NCBI RefSeq assembly: GCF_000410875.1
Contig: NZ_AROI01000026.1
Span: 62,001-126,000, forward strand
Direction: 5' to 3'
DNA from: Halopseudomonas pelagia CL-AP6
GTDB lineage: Bacteria; Pseudomonadota; Gammaproteobacteria; Pseudomonadales; Pseudomonadaceae
DNA: 64,000 nt
Part shown: positions 34,685-44,545 of the stretch, piece by piece
Position numbering within the stretch: the stretch's first letter is position 1
Layout: each line of letters opens with the position of its first letter
Notes under the pieces: model-generated
What the model was told of the DNA's origin: nothing
Database searches by the model: none
The model's input: only the letters and a program-made list of their open reading frames with translations
Made by a program: the position numbers and the translations under genes

Positions 34685-35425
34685 ATGACCGAGGTCGACA
34701 AGCTGTTTTCCGCCCCGCTCGCCCAAGTCAGCGATTTTGTATTCGACGCTGATGTTGCGCGGGTCTTTCCTGACATGATCAAACGATCAGTGCCCGGCTA
34801 TCCGACCATTATAGAGAGTATCGGCCTGATTGCCGGGCAATATGCCCAACCGGACAGCCTCATCTATGACCTTGGCAGTTCGCTGGGTGCTGCCACTCAA
34901 TCCATGCGCCGCCATGTGCGTGTGCCTGGCTGCCGCATCATCGCCGTAGACAACTCCCTGGCGATGACCGAGCGCTGCCGTGAATACCTTCAAGCCCAAG
35001 ACGCCATGGTCGAAGAGCTCACCCCAGCAGAGGTGATGCAGGCTGACATCCTGGGCCTGCCATTGGCCCCATGTTCGGTAGTAGTACTGAACTTTACCCT
35101 GCAGTTTATTGCCCCAGAACAACGACTGGAGTTGCTGCGCGCTATTCACATGGCATTGCTGCCTGGCGGTGTGTTGATCCTGTCGGAAAAACTGCGCTTT
35201 GATGACCCCGATACCCAGCGAACGCTGGAGACCATGCATTACGCCTTCAAGCGCGCGAACGGCTACAGCGAGCTGGAGATCGCCCAGAAGCGCAGCGCAA
35301 TCGAAAAGGTTATGCTGCCCGACACCCTGGAAACCCACCTGGCCCGTCTACAGCACGCCGGCTTCAGGCATAGTCATAGCTGGTTTCAGTCCCTCAACTT
35401 TTGTTCAATTATGGCTCATAAGTGA
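34685..35425 (+). CDS. cmoA: Carboxy-S-adenosyl-L-methionine synthase
   Basis: CmoA converts SAM and prephenate to carboxy-SAM, the donor for CmoB in making cmo5U34 in tRNA anticodons. 246 aa from ATG 34685 ([21 protein letters not shown]); E. coli CmoA is 247 aa. SAM-binding motif [12 protein letters not shown] near residue 60, then [37 protein letters not shown] and [20 protein letters not shown]. An upstream open frame continues for 52 codons but family length supports the later start. Its stop overlaps the GTG start of cmoB by four bases (GTGA), so the two are coupled. Confidence 0.95.
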   Translation: MTEVDKLFSAPLAQVSDFVFDADVARVFPDMIKRSVPGYPTIIESIGLIAGQYAQPDSLIYDLGSSLGAATQSMRRHVRVPGCRIIAVDNSLAMTERCREYLQAQDAMVEELTPAEVMQADILGLPLAPCSVVVLNFTLQFIAPEQRLELLRAIHMALLPGGVLILSEKLRFDDPDTQRTLETMHYAFKRANGYSELEIAQKRSAIEKVMLPDTLETHLARLQHAGFRHSHSWFQSLNFCSIMAHK

Positions 35426-36393
35426 TTGATTACAAGCCGCTTTATCGTCAAATAGAAAACACACCCCTGGCGCCTTGGCTCGCCGTGTTGCCTGCCGCCC
35501 TGGACCAGCGTTTCGCTGATATGCACCACGGCGACCTGGCCCGCTGGCAGACGGCACTGAGTCAGCTACCCGAGATTGCCGAGGCCGTTGTCAACCTCAG
35601 CCAGGGTGTGGACATCAGCAGCGCCAGGCCACTAAGCGCACAGCAGCAGGAGGATCTGCTGGTCGGGCTGCAGGGGCTGCATCCTTGGCGCAAGGGCCCG
35701 TTCACACTGTTTGGCATCCATGTGGATTGCGAGTGGCGCTCAGACTGGAAGTGGCAGCGCATCGCCGCGCATATCGATCTGGCCGGCAAACGCGTTCTGG
35801 ACGTGGGTTGCGGCAACGGCTACTACATGTGGCGGATGTGGCAGGCAGGCGCACATATGGTAGTAGGCGTAGACCCGAATCTGCTGTTCTATCACCAGTT
35901 CATGGCCGTGCAGCGCTACCTTCCGGCAGCCCCGGTATGGCAACTGCCTTTTACTCTGGAGGAGTTGCCAGAGCCAGCGGGTGGTTTTGACAGCGTTTTT
36001 TCAATGGGCGTGTTCTACCACCGCAAATCGCCCGTGGACCACCTGCTGCAGCTCAAAGCCTGTCTGCGGCCCGGCGGTGAGCTGGTTATGGAAACCCTGG
36101 TAATTGAAGGTGATGCCAATACTTGCCTGGTGCCCGAAGATCGCTACGCGCAAATGCGCAATGTATGGTTCCTGCCATCGGTCGCTATGCTGGAACGGCT
36201 GCTACAGCGCAGCGGCTTCCAGCAGATCAAATGTATCGATCTGACGTCAACCAGTACCGAAGAACAACGCAGTACCGAGTGGATGCGCTTTCAATCGCTG
36301 CCCGATTTTCTCGACCCGACCAACCCGAGCCTGACCTGTGAGGGCTATCCCGCCCCCCTGCGGGCTACGTTTACGGCGCGCAAACCGGGGTAA
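35422..36393 (+). CDS. cmoB: tRNA U34 carboxymethyltransferase
   Basis: CmoB transfers the carboxymethyl group from carboxy-SAM to 5-hydroxyuridine at position 34 of tRNAs, extending wobble decoding. 323 aa (E. coli 323). Motifs: [74 protein letters not shown] and [14 protein letters not shown], all as in CmoB. The start is GTG at 35422, overlapping the cmoA stop, and gives [12 protein letters not shown]. It converges with the GGDEF/EAL gene with a 13-bp gap. Confidence 0.96.
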   Translation: MIDYKPLYRQIENTPLAPWLAVLPAALDQRFADMHHGDLARWQTALSQLPEIAEAVVNLSQGVDISSARPLSAQQQEDLLVGLQGLHPWRKGPFTLFGIHVDCEWRSDWKWQRIAAHIDLAGKRVLDVGCGNGYYMWRMWQAGAHMVVGVDPNLLFYHQFMAVQRYLPAAPVWQLPFTLEELPEPAGGFDSVFSMGVFYHRKSPVDHLLQLKACLRPGGELVMETLVIEGDANTCLVPEDRYAQMRNVWFLPSVAMLERLLQRSGFQQIKCIDLTSTSTEEQRSTEWMRFQSLPDFLDPTNPSLTCEGYPAPLRATFTARKPG

Positions 36394-36406
36394 CCGAGGT
36401 TCATAT

Positions 36407-39400
36407 CTACTGCCGCTCCAGCCATGCCGACAACTCAGCGGGCGGCAGTGCACTAGAGAACAGGAAGCCCTGACAGGCGCCGCAACCCCGACCCTGCAGA
36501 AAGCGCCACTGCGCTTCCGTTTCCACTCCTTCAGCGACAACATGCAGACGCATGTTGGCAGCCATGTCCAGAATGGTGGTCACCAGTTGGTTGTCTTCGA
36601 TGCTTTGCGGCACGCCCGCCAGAAAGCTCTTGTCGATCTTCAATTTATCCAAGGGAAAACGCCGCAGGTAGGCAAGAGAAGAATAGCCGGTACCAAAATC
36701 ATCTAGCGCCAGGGTGACCCCCAGTTCCTTTAACTGCCTGAGAATCTGCTCGCCCTGATGGGCGCTGGTCATCAATGCGCTTTCGGTAATTTCCAGCTCG
36801 AGCATGCTTGCGGACAAGCCACTTTCATCAAGCGCCGAACGCACCAGCGCAACTATATCCTGCTGAATGAATTGGCGCGGAGAGAGGTTTACCGCAATCG
36901 ATTCAAGCCCTAGCCCTTGCTGTTGCCACTGACGCGCCTGGCGACAGGCCTCGTGCAACACCCATCGGCCGATCGGCACGATCAGCCCATTCTGCTCAGC
37001 CAGTGGAATGAACTTGTCGGGCGGTATCAGCCCTCGCTGCGGATGACGCCACCGCAGCAGCGCCTCAACGCCATAAGCGCGGCGGCTACGCACCTGTATC
37101 AAGGGCTGATAATGCAATTCAAACTCACCATTCTCCAAGGCTTTACGCAAGCCCCGTTCGAGTTCAAAGCGCTGACTGGCGTCCTCGGTCATCGCACGCG
37201 AATAGCCACATACTTGATCCCGCCCGATACCTTTGGCAGTATCCATTGCCGCATCGGCATTGCGAATCAGGTCGGCCGCGCTGTCACCATCATTGGGATA
37301 ACAGGCAAAGCCCACGCTGGCACCGATATAGATTTCCCGCCCATCCTCCAATACCACCGGCGCGCGCATGCTGGCACAAATCTGCTCGCCCAGCTCCCGC
37401 ACTTCCGAGGGCTCCCGATCATATGAAATAAGCAGGAACTCATCGCCACTCAAGCGCGCCAGCGTATCCTTTTCAGTACTGCAGCAAGCCAGTCGCCTGC
37501 CCGCCTGACGCAATACTTCGTCTCCGATCGCATGCCCAAGACTGTCGTTGATAGCCTTGAAGCGATCCAGATCAATGTACAGAACCGCTAGCGGCTGCTT
37601 GCAGGCTAGCGCGCTCTGCAGACCCTGATCCAGCTTGAGCAGCGCCAGGGTGCGATTAGCCAAGCCGGTTAGCCCATCAAAATGCGTCATACGCTGCAGT
37701 TGCTGCTGACTGCGCTGCAATCCACGCAAATCGCTGAAGGTCGCCATGTAACGGCTAATCTGCCGGCCCTCGCCCTTGACTGCTGTGAGCGTCACCCAGA
37801 CAGGAATATCCCGTTCACCGGCACGATCAAAAAGCACTTCACCCTGCCAATAGCCATGCGTGTCAAGAACAGCCAACAGGTGCTGGGTCAATGTTTCTCG
37901 GTCCATATCATCCCGATGAGCATAGGGGCGTTTGCCAATCACCTGATGCGACGCCGCACCAGTAATATCGGCAAAGGCGGGATTGACCCGCAGGATATGC
38001 AAATGGCTATCCATTACCATCATGCCTTCCGGGCTGCTCTCGAATAATGCTGCTGCCTCTTTGAGCGACTGCTCCTGCTCCTTGCGTGCGGAAATATCCT
38101 CGGCGATAAAGACGTAATAAAGCGCCACTCCGTCCAGATCGCGTACCAAGGTGACCGTCAGATTGGTCCATGCTGCCGATTGATCCCTGCGCAGATAACG
38201 GGCTTCCAGGGTAAAGCGTTCAAGCAGACCGTAACGCAGATCCCGCAGTCCGGCTTCCACCAAGGGCAGATCGTCGGCGAACAGCGTGTCACTCGGATGC
38301 CCACTTAACAGCTCCTCCTGGCTAAAGCCGGAGCGTTCCAGATAGCGCGGGTTAGCGCTGATGTAGCGACCTGCGGGAGAAAGCAGCAATATACCCACGG
38401 CAGCATGCTCGAAGATCGCCGAGAAACGTTTCTCCGTAAGCTCCCGCTCCTGCGCTAGGCGTGACTTCTGGACTACCAGGGCAGCCAGACGAGTAAACTC
38501 CTCAAGCATTTGCACTTCCTGCTCATCCGGGACCCGCTGTTGATCAGCGTAGACCGCAAAGGAGCCGAGAATGTTGCCGTCCTGATCGCTGAAAGGGGTG
38601 GACCAACATGCCACTACCGACCCTACCTGGGCGAGCTCCTGGAAATCACGCCACAATGGGTCAGTACGCACATCGCTGACATAGACCGGCTGCCGTCGGG
38701 TTATAGCCGTACCGCAGGAACCCACGCCTTCGTCAGGCATGACGCCGTTGAGCGCATCATTGTAGCGTTCCGGCATGCTCGGCGCAGCGAGCGTCTGCAA
38801 AGCACCGGTCACTGGATCAACCACCAGGACAGACACCCGCTGGCCCATTTGCAACGTCTCCCAGGTCTTGGCCAACTGGATGGCCATTTCCTGGATACCC
38901 GCTTTCCCCAGCAGGCCATCGAGCACATTTAAACGTGCCGACTGCAGCATGGCCTGTTCTTGCCTAGCTTGAATGTCCTGCAGGGTACCGATAATGACAT
39001 CGCCACTTTCCACCGTCGTATAAGGCCGAGCAGTGAGATGGTGCCAGCGATAACGGCCGACCCGATCACGCAGACGCAGATCTACCTCCAATTGATCGGT
39101 GATTCCGCGACGGACCTCTCGCAGATAATCGCCTAGCACATTGCGATCATCTTCATGCACCCCGTCCAGAATAGAGAGCCCTTTAACACTTTCGATATCG
39201 ATTCCGGTCAGGTCTTGCCAGGCACGGGTGACATGCACCAACCGGCCTTCGAAATCCGCTCGAAACACCACATCCCTGACCGCTGCCATAACCTGAATGT
39301 TACGGTTCAGCGCGGCCCGAGCATTTTCTCGCAGCGCACGGATTACCGTGTGGGCACGGCAAAGGTGACGGCCAATAATGAGGGTCAGCACGAGCGCAAT

Positions 39401-39529
39401 AGCGGGCAACAACCACCGAACGGTAGCTATTGGACTATCGGATGAATAAACGCCAACGATGACCATTTGCACTGCCAGCAAACTGGCAAGGCACACAATC
39501 AAGAGGTTCGCAAAGGTTGTTCTTGTCAT
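36407..39529 (-). CDS. Membrane PAS/GAF/GGDEF/EAL protein (c-di-GMP turnover)
   Basis: A 1040-aa signalling protein. Two N-terminal membrane helices (about 7-28 and 39-55), PAS 1 (about 80-190), GAF (205-355), PAS 2 (365-485), PAS 3 (490-605), GGDEF (615-780) and EAL (790-1040). The diguanylate cyclase motif is SGDEF (694-698), a variant that can be active, but the inhibitory RxxD site is lost (TEKD). The phosphodiesterase domain is intact by eye: [39 protein letters not shown]. So net activity may be phosphodiesterase. ATG 39529 with GGAG seven bases upstream is my start; a GTG two codons earlier is weaker. A thioesterase gene lies 39 bp upstream. Confidence 0.92.
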   Translation of the reverse strand: MTRTTFANLLIVCLASLLAVQMVIVGVYSSDSPIATVRWLLPAIALVLTLIIGRHLCRAHTVIRALRENARAALNRNIQVMAAVRDVVFRADFEGRLVHVTRAWQDLTGIDIESVKGLSILDGVHEDDRNVLGDYLREVRRGITDQLEVDLRLRDRVGRYRWHHLTARPYTTVESGDVIIGTLQDIQARQEQAMLQSARLNVLDGLLGKAGIQEMAIQLAKTWETLQMGQRVSVLVVDPVTGALQTLAAPSMPERYNDALNGVMPDEGVGSCGTAITRRQPVYVSDVRTDPLWRDFQELAQVGSVVACWSTPFSDQDGNILGSFAVYADQQRVPDEQEVQMLEEFTRLAALVVQKSRLAQERELTEKRFSAIFEHAAVGILLLSPAGRYISANPRYLERSGFSQEELLSGHPSDTLFADDLPLVEAGLRDLRYGLLERFTLEARYLRRDQSAAWTNLTVTLVRDLDGVALYYVFIAEDISARKEQEQSLKEAAALFESSPEGMMVMDSHLHILRVNPAFADITGAASHQVIGKRPYAHRDDMDRETLTQHLLAVLDTHGYWQGEVLFDRAGERDIPVWVTLTAVKGEGRQISRYMATFSDLRGLQRSQQQLQRMTHFDGLTGLANRTLALLKLDQGLQSALACKQPLAVLYIDLDRFKAINDSLGHAIGDEVLRQAGRRLACCSTEKDTLARLSGDEFLLISYDREPSEVRELGEQICASMRAPVVLEDGREIYIGASVGFACYPNDGDSAADLIRNADAAMDTAKGIGRDQVCGYSRAMTEDASQRFELERGLRKALENGEFELHYQPLIQVRSRRAYGVEALLRWRHPQRGLIPPDKFIPLAEQNGLIVPIGRWVLHEACRQARQWQQQGLGLESIAVNLSPRQFIQQDIVALVRSALDESGLSASMLELEITESALMTSAHQGEQILRQLKELGVTLALDDFGTGYSSLAYLRRFPLDKLKIDKSFLAGVPQSIEDNQLVTTILDMAANMRLHVVAEGVETEAQWRFLQGRGCGACQGFLFSSALPPAELSAWLERQ

Positions 39530-39568
39530 CAGCACGCTCCGGCCTTGTACCGTGTTGCTGGCCGCTGT

Positions 39569-40363
39569 TCAACCAAACACGGTGACTGTCTGACGGCTTA
39601 TTGCCACCAGCGTACCATCTTCTCGCCAGATCATCGCAGAAGCGTGGCCGTAACCGTCACAGGCATGCTCAATCTCGGCTCGGTACAACAGCCAATCGGT
39701 GTTGCCAATCTGAGGTTGCGGCTGCATGAATTCGATAGTCCAGGTCAGTGAACTAGCTGGCGCACGCTGCTGCAAATGCGGCAGAACCGCTGGAGGCCAC
39801 ACGTCCACGAGTCCGAGAATATGGGCCTCATGGATGCCCCCCTCATCCTCGCGGAAACGCATCCAACCCCCCATCTCACGCTTGCGGCTATTGCTGAACG
39901 GCAGGTCACCAAACGCCCAACGTACCGCAAAATGCTTGATAAAAACCGGGTTAAGACCTTCTACATAGGGCATTTCCACACAGTCGGCTGGCGCCTTGGC
40001 GAGTGGTGCCGGCAAGCTCGGGACGGCCACCACCGATTCCCGTGAAGCGCCGAAGCTGCCCTGAATAATACACATGATCTCGCCATTCTGCCGAGCCATA
40101 CCGAGCATCTGCGTAACGGCCTTGCCCTCGCGTAGCACCTGGGCTTCTACCTGCATACTTTGTCCCGGTGCTACCGGGCCAACAAAGGTAATAGCCAGCG
40201 ACCTGACCGGTCTGTCAGCCGGCACCTTGGCGCGCATGCCCTGATACACCAGGGCAGCAATCAAACCGCCATAGCCGGCGCGGCCCTGCGCCCAGCCCGT
40301 GGGAATGATGACTTCCTGTTGGGGAGAATCGGCTAAAGCAGCAAGCAGCTCAGCAAAGGTCAT
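39569..40363 (-). CDS. Acyl-CoA thioesterase family protein (double hot-dog, TesB-like)
   Basis: 264 aa from ATG 40363 (MTFAELLAALADSPQQEV), with AGGAAT upstream; an upstream extension of 31 codons has no ribosome site. The sequence fits the 4HBT_3/TesB-like group: SLAITFVGPVAPGQSMQVEAQVLREGK in the first half and SLTWTIEFMQPQP with WLLYRAEIEHACDGYGHASAMIWREDG in the second half, the latter holding the catalytic Asp region of double hot-dog thioesterases. It probably hydrolyses acyl-CoA in the cytoplasm. It may be cotranscribed with the GGDEF/EAL gene 39 bp downstream, but no functional link is apparent. Confidence 0.85.
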   Translation of the reverse strand: MTFAELLAALADSPQQEVIIPTGWAQGRAGYGGLIAALVYQGMRAKVPADRPVRSLAITFVGPVAPGQSMQVEAQVLREGKAVTQMLGMARQNGEIMCIIQGSFGASRESVVAVPSLPAPLAKAPADCVEMPYVEGLNPVFIKHFAVRWAFGDLPFSNSRKREMGGWMRFREDEGGIHEAHILGLVDVWPPAVLPHLQQRAPASSLTWTIEFMQPQPQIGNTDWLLYRAEIEHACDGYGHASAMIWREDGTLVAISRQTVTVFG

Positions 40364-40489
40364 GAAGGGATTCCTGTTATTTGCGAAGGCGCATGGTAGG
40401 TCATCAGCTCGGTGCGGCCAAGGCTTGTAGCGGCAACATATTCTTGCAGAATGCACCCTTATGGGCCCAGGCGTTTATACAACGCAAGA

Positions 40490-41173
40490 CTACCCGGGCT
40501 GCACACGCAAACTGGCAATCCAGGCAAGAGCTAACCAGGAAGGTGGCATCTCCGGCCAATCATCCGCGCCTAAACCTTCCAGGGTGTAATTGATCACACC
40601 TGCTCTGGCCAATAGCCGATCATGCCACCAGCTTAAATAAAAGCCATTACCGATCTGTTCGCCAGCCAGCTCGGCGCGCAAGCGCATGGGCAATGAGGTG
40701 AACAACAGCTCGTCAATCGCCTTGCGTATCTGCTGTTCATTCTCCAGGTAAGCTGTCGCGGCAATCGCTGGCAGATCAAGCTGGCGTGCCAATATCACCA
40801 ACTGCGCAGCATATTCACGATGACTGTGCAGCGGATCCAGTTGGCAACGCCAATCCAGCTGCAGACGCTCCACCGCTTCCACCAGCGTAAGCACTCCAGC
40901 GCAAGGCGCGTCCAGCAAAGCCGCCAGCCAGCGCCGCTGAGGCAGCGCTGTGCGCTCGAGGAGCAATGCCAGTTCGGCACTGCTTGACCCACTGCGCGGC
41001 TGCCAATCACCTAGATTCCCCTCGGGAATCTGTAACATCCGCTCGCAGCGTTGCGGCCATGGAGCAGGCATTAGTTGCGTCTTGAGTGCCTGCCAGTGCA
41101 GCAGCAGCCGGTCACGCCTGACGGCTAACCAGCGCTCCGTCAGCCAGCGCACCCGGCTCTTATAAGCTGTCAT
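40490..41173 (-). CDS. Unknown protein, third gene of the ycjX-ycjF operon
   Basis: A 227-aa soluble protein that I do not recognise. It begins MTAYKSRVRWLTERWLAVRR, is rich in Leu, Trp and Arg, and has no signal peptide or membrane helix. It looks largely alpha-helical. The start overlaps the end of ycjF by 14 bp, so the three genes are translationally coupled, which suggests a role with YcjX and YcjF. In E. coli the pair is followed by other genes, so this third partner may be specific to the Pseudomonas group. ATG 41173 is the only clear start. Confidence 0.7.
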   Translation of the reverse strand: MTAYKSRVRWLTERWLAVRRDRLLLHWQALKTQLMPAPWPQRCERMLQIPEGNLGDWQPRSGSSSAELALLLERTALPQRRWLAALLDAPCAGVLTLVEAVERLQLDWRCQLDPLHSHREYAAQLVILARQLDLPAIAATAYLENEQQIRKAIDELLFTSLPMRLRAELAGEQIGNGFYLSWWHDRLLARAGVINYTLEGLGADDWPEMPPSWLALAWIASLRVQPG

Positions 41174-42194
41174 CGGACTTACGCCCTAAACGCGTACGAA
41201 TGCCCTGGATGATTCCGCGGTTGTCTTCCGCCAGGCTGGTCTGGTCGGCAAGCGGCGCAGCGCGGCATAGGTCCAGGGTGAAATGACCCAGCCGGGAACT
41301 GTAGAGCCCTATGCCAATGCCCTGGCCGATGCGTGCGGCGAGCTTTTCCAACATGCCCGAAAGCAAGCTGTCACTGAGCGCGCCAATGGCCATTTCACTG
41401 CCGCCAGCCAGGGCGATGTTGCGCAGCACATGCCGGGCAAGCCGCCAACGACCCAACTGCCCCATCGGCAGCCCGTAGCAGATTGCCACGCGCTGCATCA
41501 TGCGGATATTGCGCCAGACTACCAATAACAAGTCTACCGACACCCAGGGGCTGGTAGCGACCAGCATGCCGGTACTGATCGACTCATTGCGGATCATGCG
41601 CCGAGCCTGGATATCCAGTACTTGGTAGAACTGCAGATTCAAGCGCCGCGTTACTTCCTGCGCACTATGCGACTGATCAAGTCCCGCGCAGACATCAGCC
41701 ATGCTTGCGGCCAAGGGGGTATCCCGATACAGCGTCTGTAGCCGATCCAACCAGTCCACGGCGAGGCGTTCGGCTGGGTCGGCCAGCGCCTCGCGCATCT
41801 CCTGGCGCAACTGCTCCAAGGCTGTCAGCCGCTGACGCTGCTGCCTCAGCGCGCGCCAGCTAAGCAATCCGGTACTTGCCAACCCAAGCCCCAGCGCACC
41901 CAGCAAGCCACCAGCAAGTGGATTCCAGGCAAAAGCCTCAAGCGTCCAGCGGCTCCATTCCAGCACGGCGCCACCTACAACGACGGCAAGCACAAGTTTC
42001 CCCATGCGCGCAGGCCAACGACTGGCAGGAGGCGCATTCAAAGTTCCCGGCAATGGCATGTCACTCAAGATCTCGCGGGGGGTGACCTGTTCCAGCGATT
42101 CATCCAGCACCTTGACGTCATCAAGCGGCCGATCCGGCGCTGGCTCCCAAGTTTCCAAAATGCGTGGCGGTTCAATTGTCGGCTTGTGGGTCAT
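41160..42194 (-). CDS. ycjF: YcjF/TIGR01620-family membrane protein
   Basis: 344 aa. Begins MTHKPTIEPPRILETWEP with a conserved Pro-rich N-terminus, followed by two hydrophobic segments (about 65-85, MGKLVLAVVVGGAVLEW, and 95-115, LLGALGLGLASTGLLSW), a coiled-coil-like region (LRQQRQRLTALEQLRQEMREAL) and a C-terminal DUF697-like domain (SPWVSVDLLLVVWRN, then GLPMGQLGRWRLARHVL). This matches the YcjF/TIGR01620 inner-membrane family, often paired with YcjX. Start overlaps the ycjX stop by four bases (ATGA). Function unknown. Confidence 0.85.
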   Translation of the reverse strand: MTHKPTIEPPRILETWEPAPDRPLDDVKVLDESLEQVTPREILSDMPLPGTLNAPPASRWPARMGKLVLAVVVGGAVLEWSRWTLEAFAWNPLAGGLLGALGLGLASTGLLSWRALRQQRQRLTALEQLRQEMREALADPAERLAVDWLDRLQTLYRDTPLAASMADVCAGLDQSHSAQEVTRRLNLQFYQVLDIQARRMIRNESISTGMLVATSPWVSVDLLLVVWRNIRMMQRVAICYGLPMGQLGRWRLARHVLRNIALAGGSEMAIGALSDSLLSGMLEKLAARIGQGIGIGLYSSRLGHFTLDLCRAAPLADQTSLAEDNRGIIQGIRTRLGRKSDDSL

Positions 42195-43549
42195 GGTTGT
42201 GCGCCCTCGAGAATCCAGCTCACCAGATCGTCCATGCGATAGTGCGGGAACGGCTTATTGCGATGCAGACCAGCCGGCGGCCGCAACTGCAACAACGAGG
42301 GGCCTTTGAGCTGTAAATCCAGGGGCAGGTGCTCGGGAATGCTTGCTGGCTGATAGCGAATAAACGCCGTTTGCCCAACCAGCCCGCCAATCATTGTCTC
42401 TCCATCCTGCTCTGCGGCGCGCACCGCCGCCAATGGAAAACCCTGGACCTGCACTCCTCCATGGCGGACTTCAGACAGGCTATCGGTTACCAGGTCTTCC
42501 AGGCATTGTTGCAGTGCTCGTTGCTGGCTTGGGGCGACCTGGTCGACCTTGGTTGCACAGACCGCCATGCGCGCAATGCGCGGTTTAAACAGCCGCTGGA
42601 ACAAGCTGTTGTGGCCATATCTGAAACTGCCCAGTACAGCCTCCAGCGCCAGCTGCAAGTCGTGCAGAGCAGCTTGCCCGGCTTGCATCGGCGCGAGCAT
42701 GTCGACCAGCAATATTTGCCGGTCTAGCCGACTGAAATGTTGCTCGTAGAAACCTTTCACCACAAAATCGCGATAATAATCGAAGCGTTCCCGACACTGC
42801 TCCCACCAACTGCCAGCCTCACCCTGACTGTATTGATTGGCACTCAGCAAGGGCACAAACATCAGCATCTGCGGGGCTATGCCACTGCCAGGCAACATAA
42901 AGCGGCCCGGTTGATTGCGTGAAAGCCCTGCCTCACTGCGGCAGCGTAATAAAAAATCTGTCCATTCCTGAGTCAACTGCTGCACAAGCGCCTGATCACA
43001 AGGCGCCGCCGGATCGATAGCCAACAAACGTTCACGCAGACTTCCGGCCAGGCTGGCACGCGGCTCGGCGTCCAGCAATGCGCGCATCTGCTCATTCCAC
43101 TGGCCAAAGGTCATGCCTAGCAGCGGCAAATCCAGCAGCCACTCGCCAGGATAATCGAGCAACTCCAGGCGTACATGACGCTGCCCCTGCAAGCTTTTCA
43201 GCAGCCCTTCAGGGCGGAACTGCAAATCGATTACTACCCGCGACAGATCAGAGGTCGACAACGGCCATTGCGGCGGTTGGCCCGAGAGCGCTCCCAGCGC
43301 CTGCAGATAGGCAAAAGGCTGCTCTACCTGCTCGCGCTGCCAGCGCACGGACAACAGTCGATCAAATGGCCTGCGCCGAGACAGCAGACCACGCTGGTGA
43401 TTTTCCAGCTGATTGATCAGACTGGTGATAAAAGTGGTCTTGCCGGCACCACTCAATCCGGTGACGCCAACGCGGACGGTCTGGCCACCCAAACGCGCAG
43501 CTTGCTGCTGTACCTGTTTGAGCCAGCTCACATTTTTTACTGCAACCAT
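42191..43549 (-). CDS. ycjX: YcjX-family P-loop NTPase
   Basis: 452-aa cytoplasmic GTPase-like protein. Walker A is GVTGLSGAGKTTFITSLI near residues 27-44; the segments LLSVRWQREQVEQPFAY, LELLDYPGEWLLDLPLLGM (switch-like DxPG motif) and ILLVDMLAPMQAG are typical of YcjX (DUF463). The ATG at 43549 (MVAVKNVSWLKQ) has GGAG seven bases upstream; an ATG five codons earlier is less well placed. It is the first gene of a three-gene operon and is divergent from the double-TM2 protein. In enterobacteria ycjX-ycjF lies next to the phage-shock genes; no psp gene is here. A stress or envelope role is inferred only. Confidence 0.9.
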   Translation of the reverse strand: MVAVKNVSWLKQVQQQAARLGGQTVRVGVTGLSGAGKTTFITSLINQLENHQRGLLSRRRPFDRLLSVRWQREQVEQPFAYLQALGALSGQPPQWPLSTSDLSRVVIDLQFRPEGLLKSLQGQRHVRLELLDYPGEWLLDLPLLGMTFGQWNEQMRALLDAEPRASLAGSLRERLLAIDPAAPCDQALVQQLTQEWTDFLLRCRSEAGLSRNQPGRFMLPGSGIAPQMLMFVPLLSANQYSQGEAGSWWEQCRERFDYYRDFVVKGFYEQHFSRLDRQILLVDMLAPMQAGQAALHDLQLALEAVLGSFRYGHNSLFQRLFKPRIARMAVCATKVDQVAPSQQRALQQCLEDLVTDSLSEVRHGGVQVQGFPLAAVRAAEQDGETMIGGLVGQTAFIRYQPASIPEHLPLDLQLKGPSLLQLRPPAGLHRNKPFPHYRMDDLVSWILEGAQP

Positions 43550-43629
43550 GCAGGCACTCCGCAAATCATTTAAGGTCTATGCTCTTTGGCAGTATCGCAC
43601 AGTCCACTCATTCAATAGAGGTTGGCCAC

Positions 43630-44031
43630 ATGGCCTATTCAGACACGCACAGCAAAGGTATCGGTTATTTACTCTGGATTTTCGGATTCATGGGCGCACA
43701 TCGCTTTTACTATGGCAAACCCATTACCGGGACCATTTGGTTTTTTACTCTGGGGTTGTTCTTCATTGGCTGGATCGTCGATCTGTTTCTGATCCCTTCG
43801 ATGGATGCCCAGGCAGACCGGCGTTTTCGCAGCGGTCCGGTCAACTTCAATCTTACCTGGGTGTTATTGACCTTTCTCGGCATCTTCGGCGCTCATCGCC
43901 TATACATGGGCAAATGGATCACTGCGATTATCTACTTCTTCACTGGCGGCCTGTTCCTGCTCGGGGTGCTCTACGATTACTGGACACTCAATGAGCAGAT
44001 ATCGACGCGCAATATGCAGCGCGAATGGTGA
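43630..44031 (+). CDS. Protein with two TM2 domains
   Basis: A 133-aa membrane protein with two TM2 modules in tandem, each a pair of membrane helices around a GAHRFYYGK-type motif. Module 1 is about residues 10-60 (WIFGFMGAHRFYYGKPITGT) and module 2 about 75-125 (LTFLGIFGAHRLYMGKWITA). The ATG at 43630 has AGAGG upstream. It ends with a polar tail. Divergent from ycjX. TM2 proteins occur widely with no settled function; here the duplication is complete and symmetrical. Confidence 0.85.
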   Translation: MAYSDTHSKGIGYLLWIFGFMGAHRFYYGKPITGTIWFFTLGLFFIGWIVDLFLIPSMDAQADRRFRSGPVNFNLTWVLLTFLGIFGAHRLYMGKWITAIIYFFTGGLFLLGVLYDYWTLNEQISTRNMQREW

Positions 44032-44108
44032 CGAACACCTGAAGACTGCGCAGGCTTTCAGATTAAGATAAACTTGCGCCCCCTCAGCAACGCACCCAGG
44101 TAGTTATC

Positions 44109-44465
44109 GTGGAGATATTCAAGGAGTTCACCTTCGAGGCGGCGCACCGGCTGCCGCATGTACCGCACGGCCACAAGTGCGGGCGCCTGCATGGGCATTC
44201 CTTTATGGTGGCCATTCATATCAGCGGCGAACCGGATGCGCACAGCGGTTGGATTCGTGATTTTTCTGAATTGAAGGCAATCTTCAAGCCGCTGTACGAA
44301 CAACTGGACCACAACTATCTGAACGACATTCCTGGTCTGGACAATCCAACCAGCGAGGTCCTGGCCAAGTGGATATGGCGCGAGCTAAAGCCGCTGCTGC
44401 CCGAGCTATGCCAGATCACCATCCGTGAGACCTGCACCAGCGGTTGCGTATATCGCGGCGATTGA
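44109..44465 (+). CDS. queD: 6-carboxy-5,6,7,8-tetrahydropterin synthase
   Basis: QueD converts 7,8-dihydroneopterin triphosphate to 6-carboxytetrahydropterin, the second step of queuosine and 7-deazaguanine synthesis. 118 aa, the normal length. Zinc ligands His13, His28 and His30 in [23 protein letters not shown] (written here with Cys24 as the catalytic thiol), then [19 protein letters not shown] and [11 protein letters not shown]. The start is a GTG at 44109 with AGGT upstream. No other que gene is nearby. After the stop codon the same frame stays open for about 70 codons and includes a short direct repeat. Confidence 0.95.
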   Translation: MEIFKEFTFEAAHRLPHVPHGHKCGRLHGHSFMVAIHISGEPDAHSGWIRDFSELKAIFKPLYEQLDHNYLNDIPGLDNPTSEVLAKWIWRELKPLLPELCQITIRETCTSGCVYRGD

Positions 44466-44470
44466 TCGGC

Positions 44471-44518
44471 ACCAGCAAATATACCGGCAGCAGCTGTACC
44501 AGCAAAAAGTATACCGGC
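44471..44518 (+). repeat. Imperfect direct repeat after queD
   Basis: ACCAGCAAATATACCGGC (44471-44488) is followed by a second copy with three extra bases (44498-44518, ACCAGCAAAAAGTATACCGGC minus one end base in sequence). The copies are 27 bases apart. They sit in the queD reading frame beyond its stop codon. Function not apparent. Confidence 0.4.
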
Positions 44519-44545
44519 TAAAAAGATCGAGCTCTGCGTTAAGCG

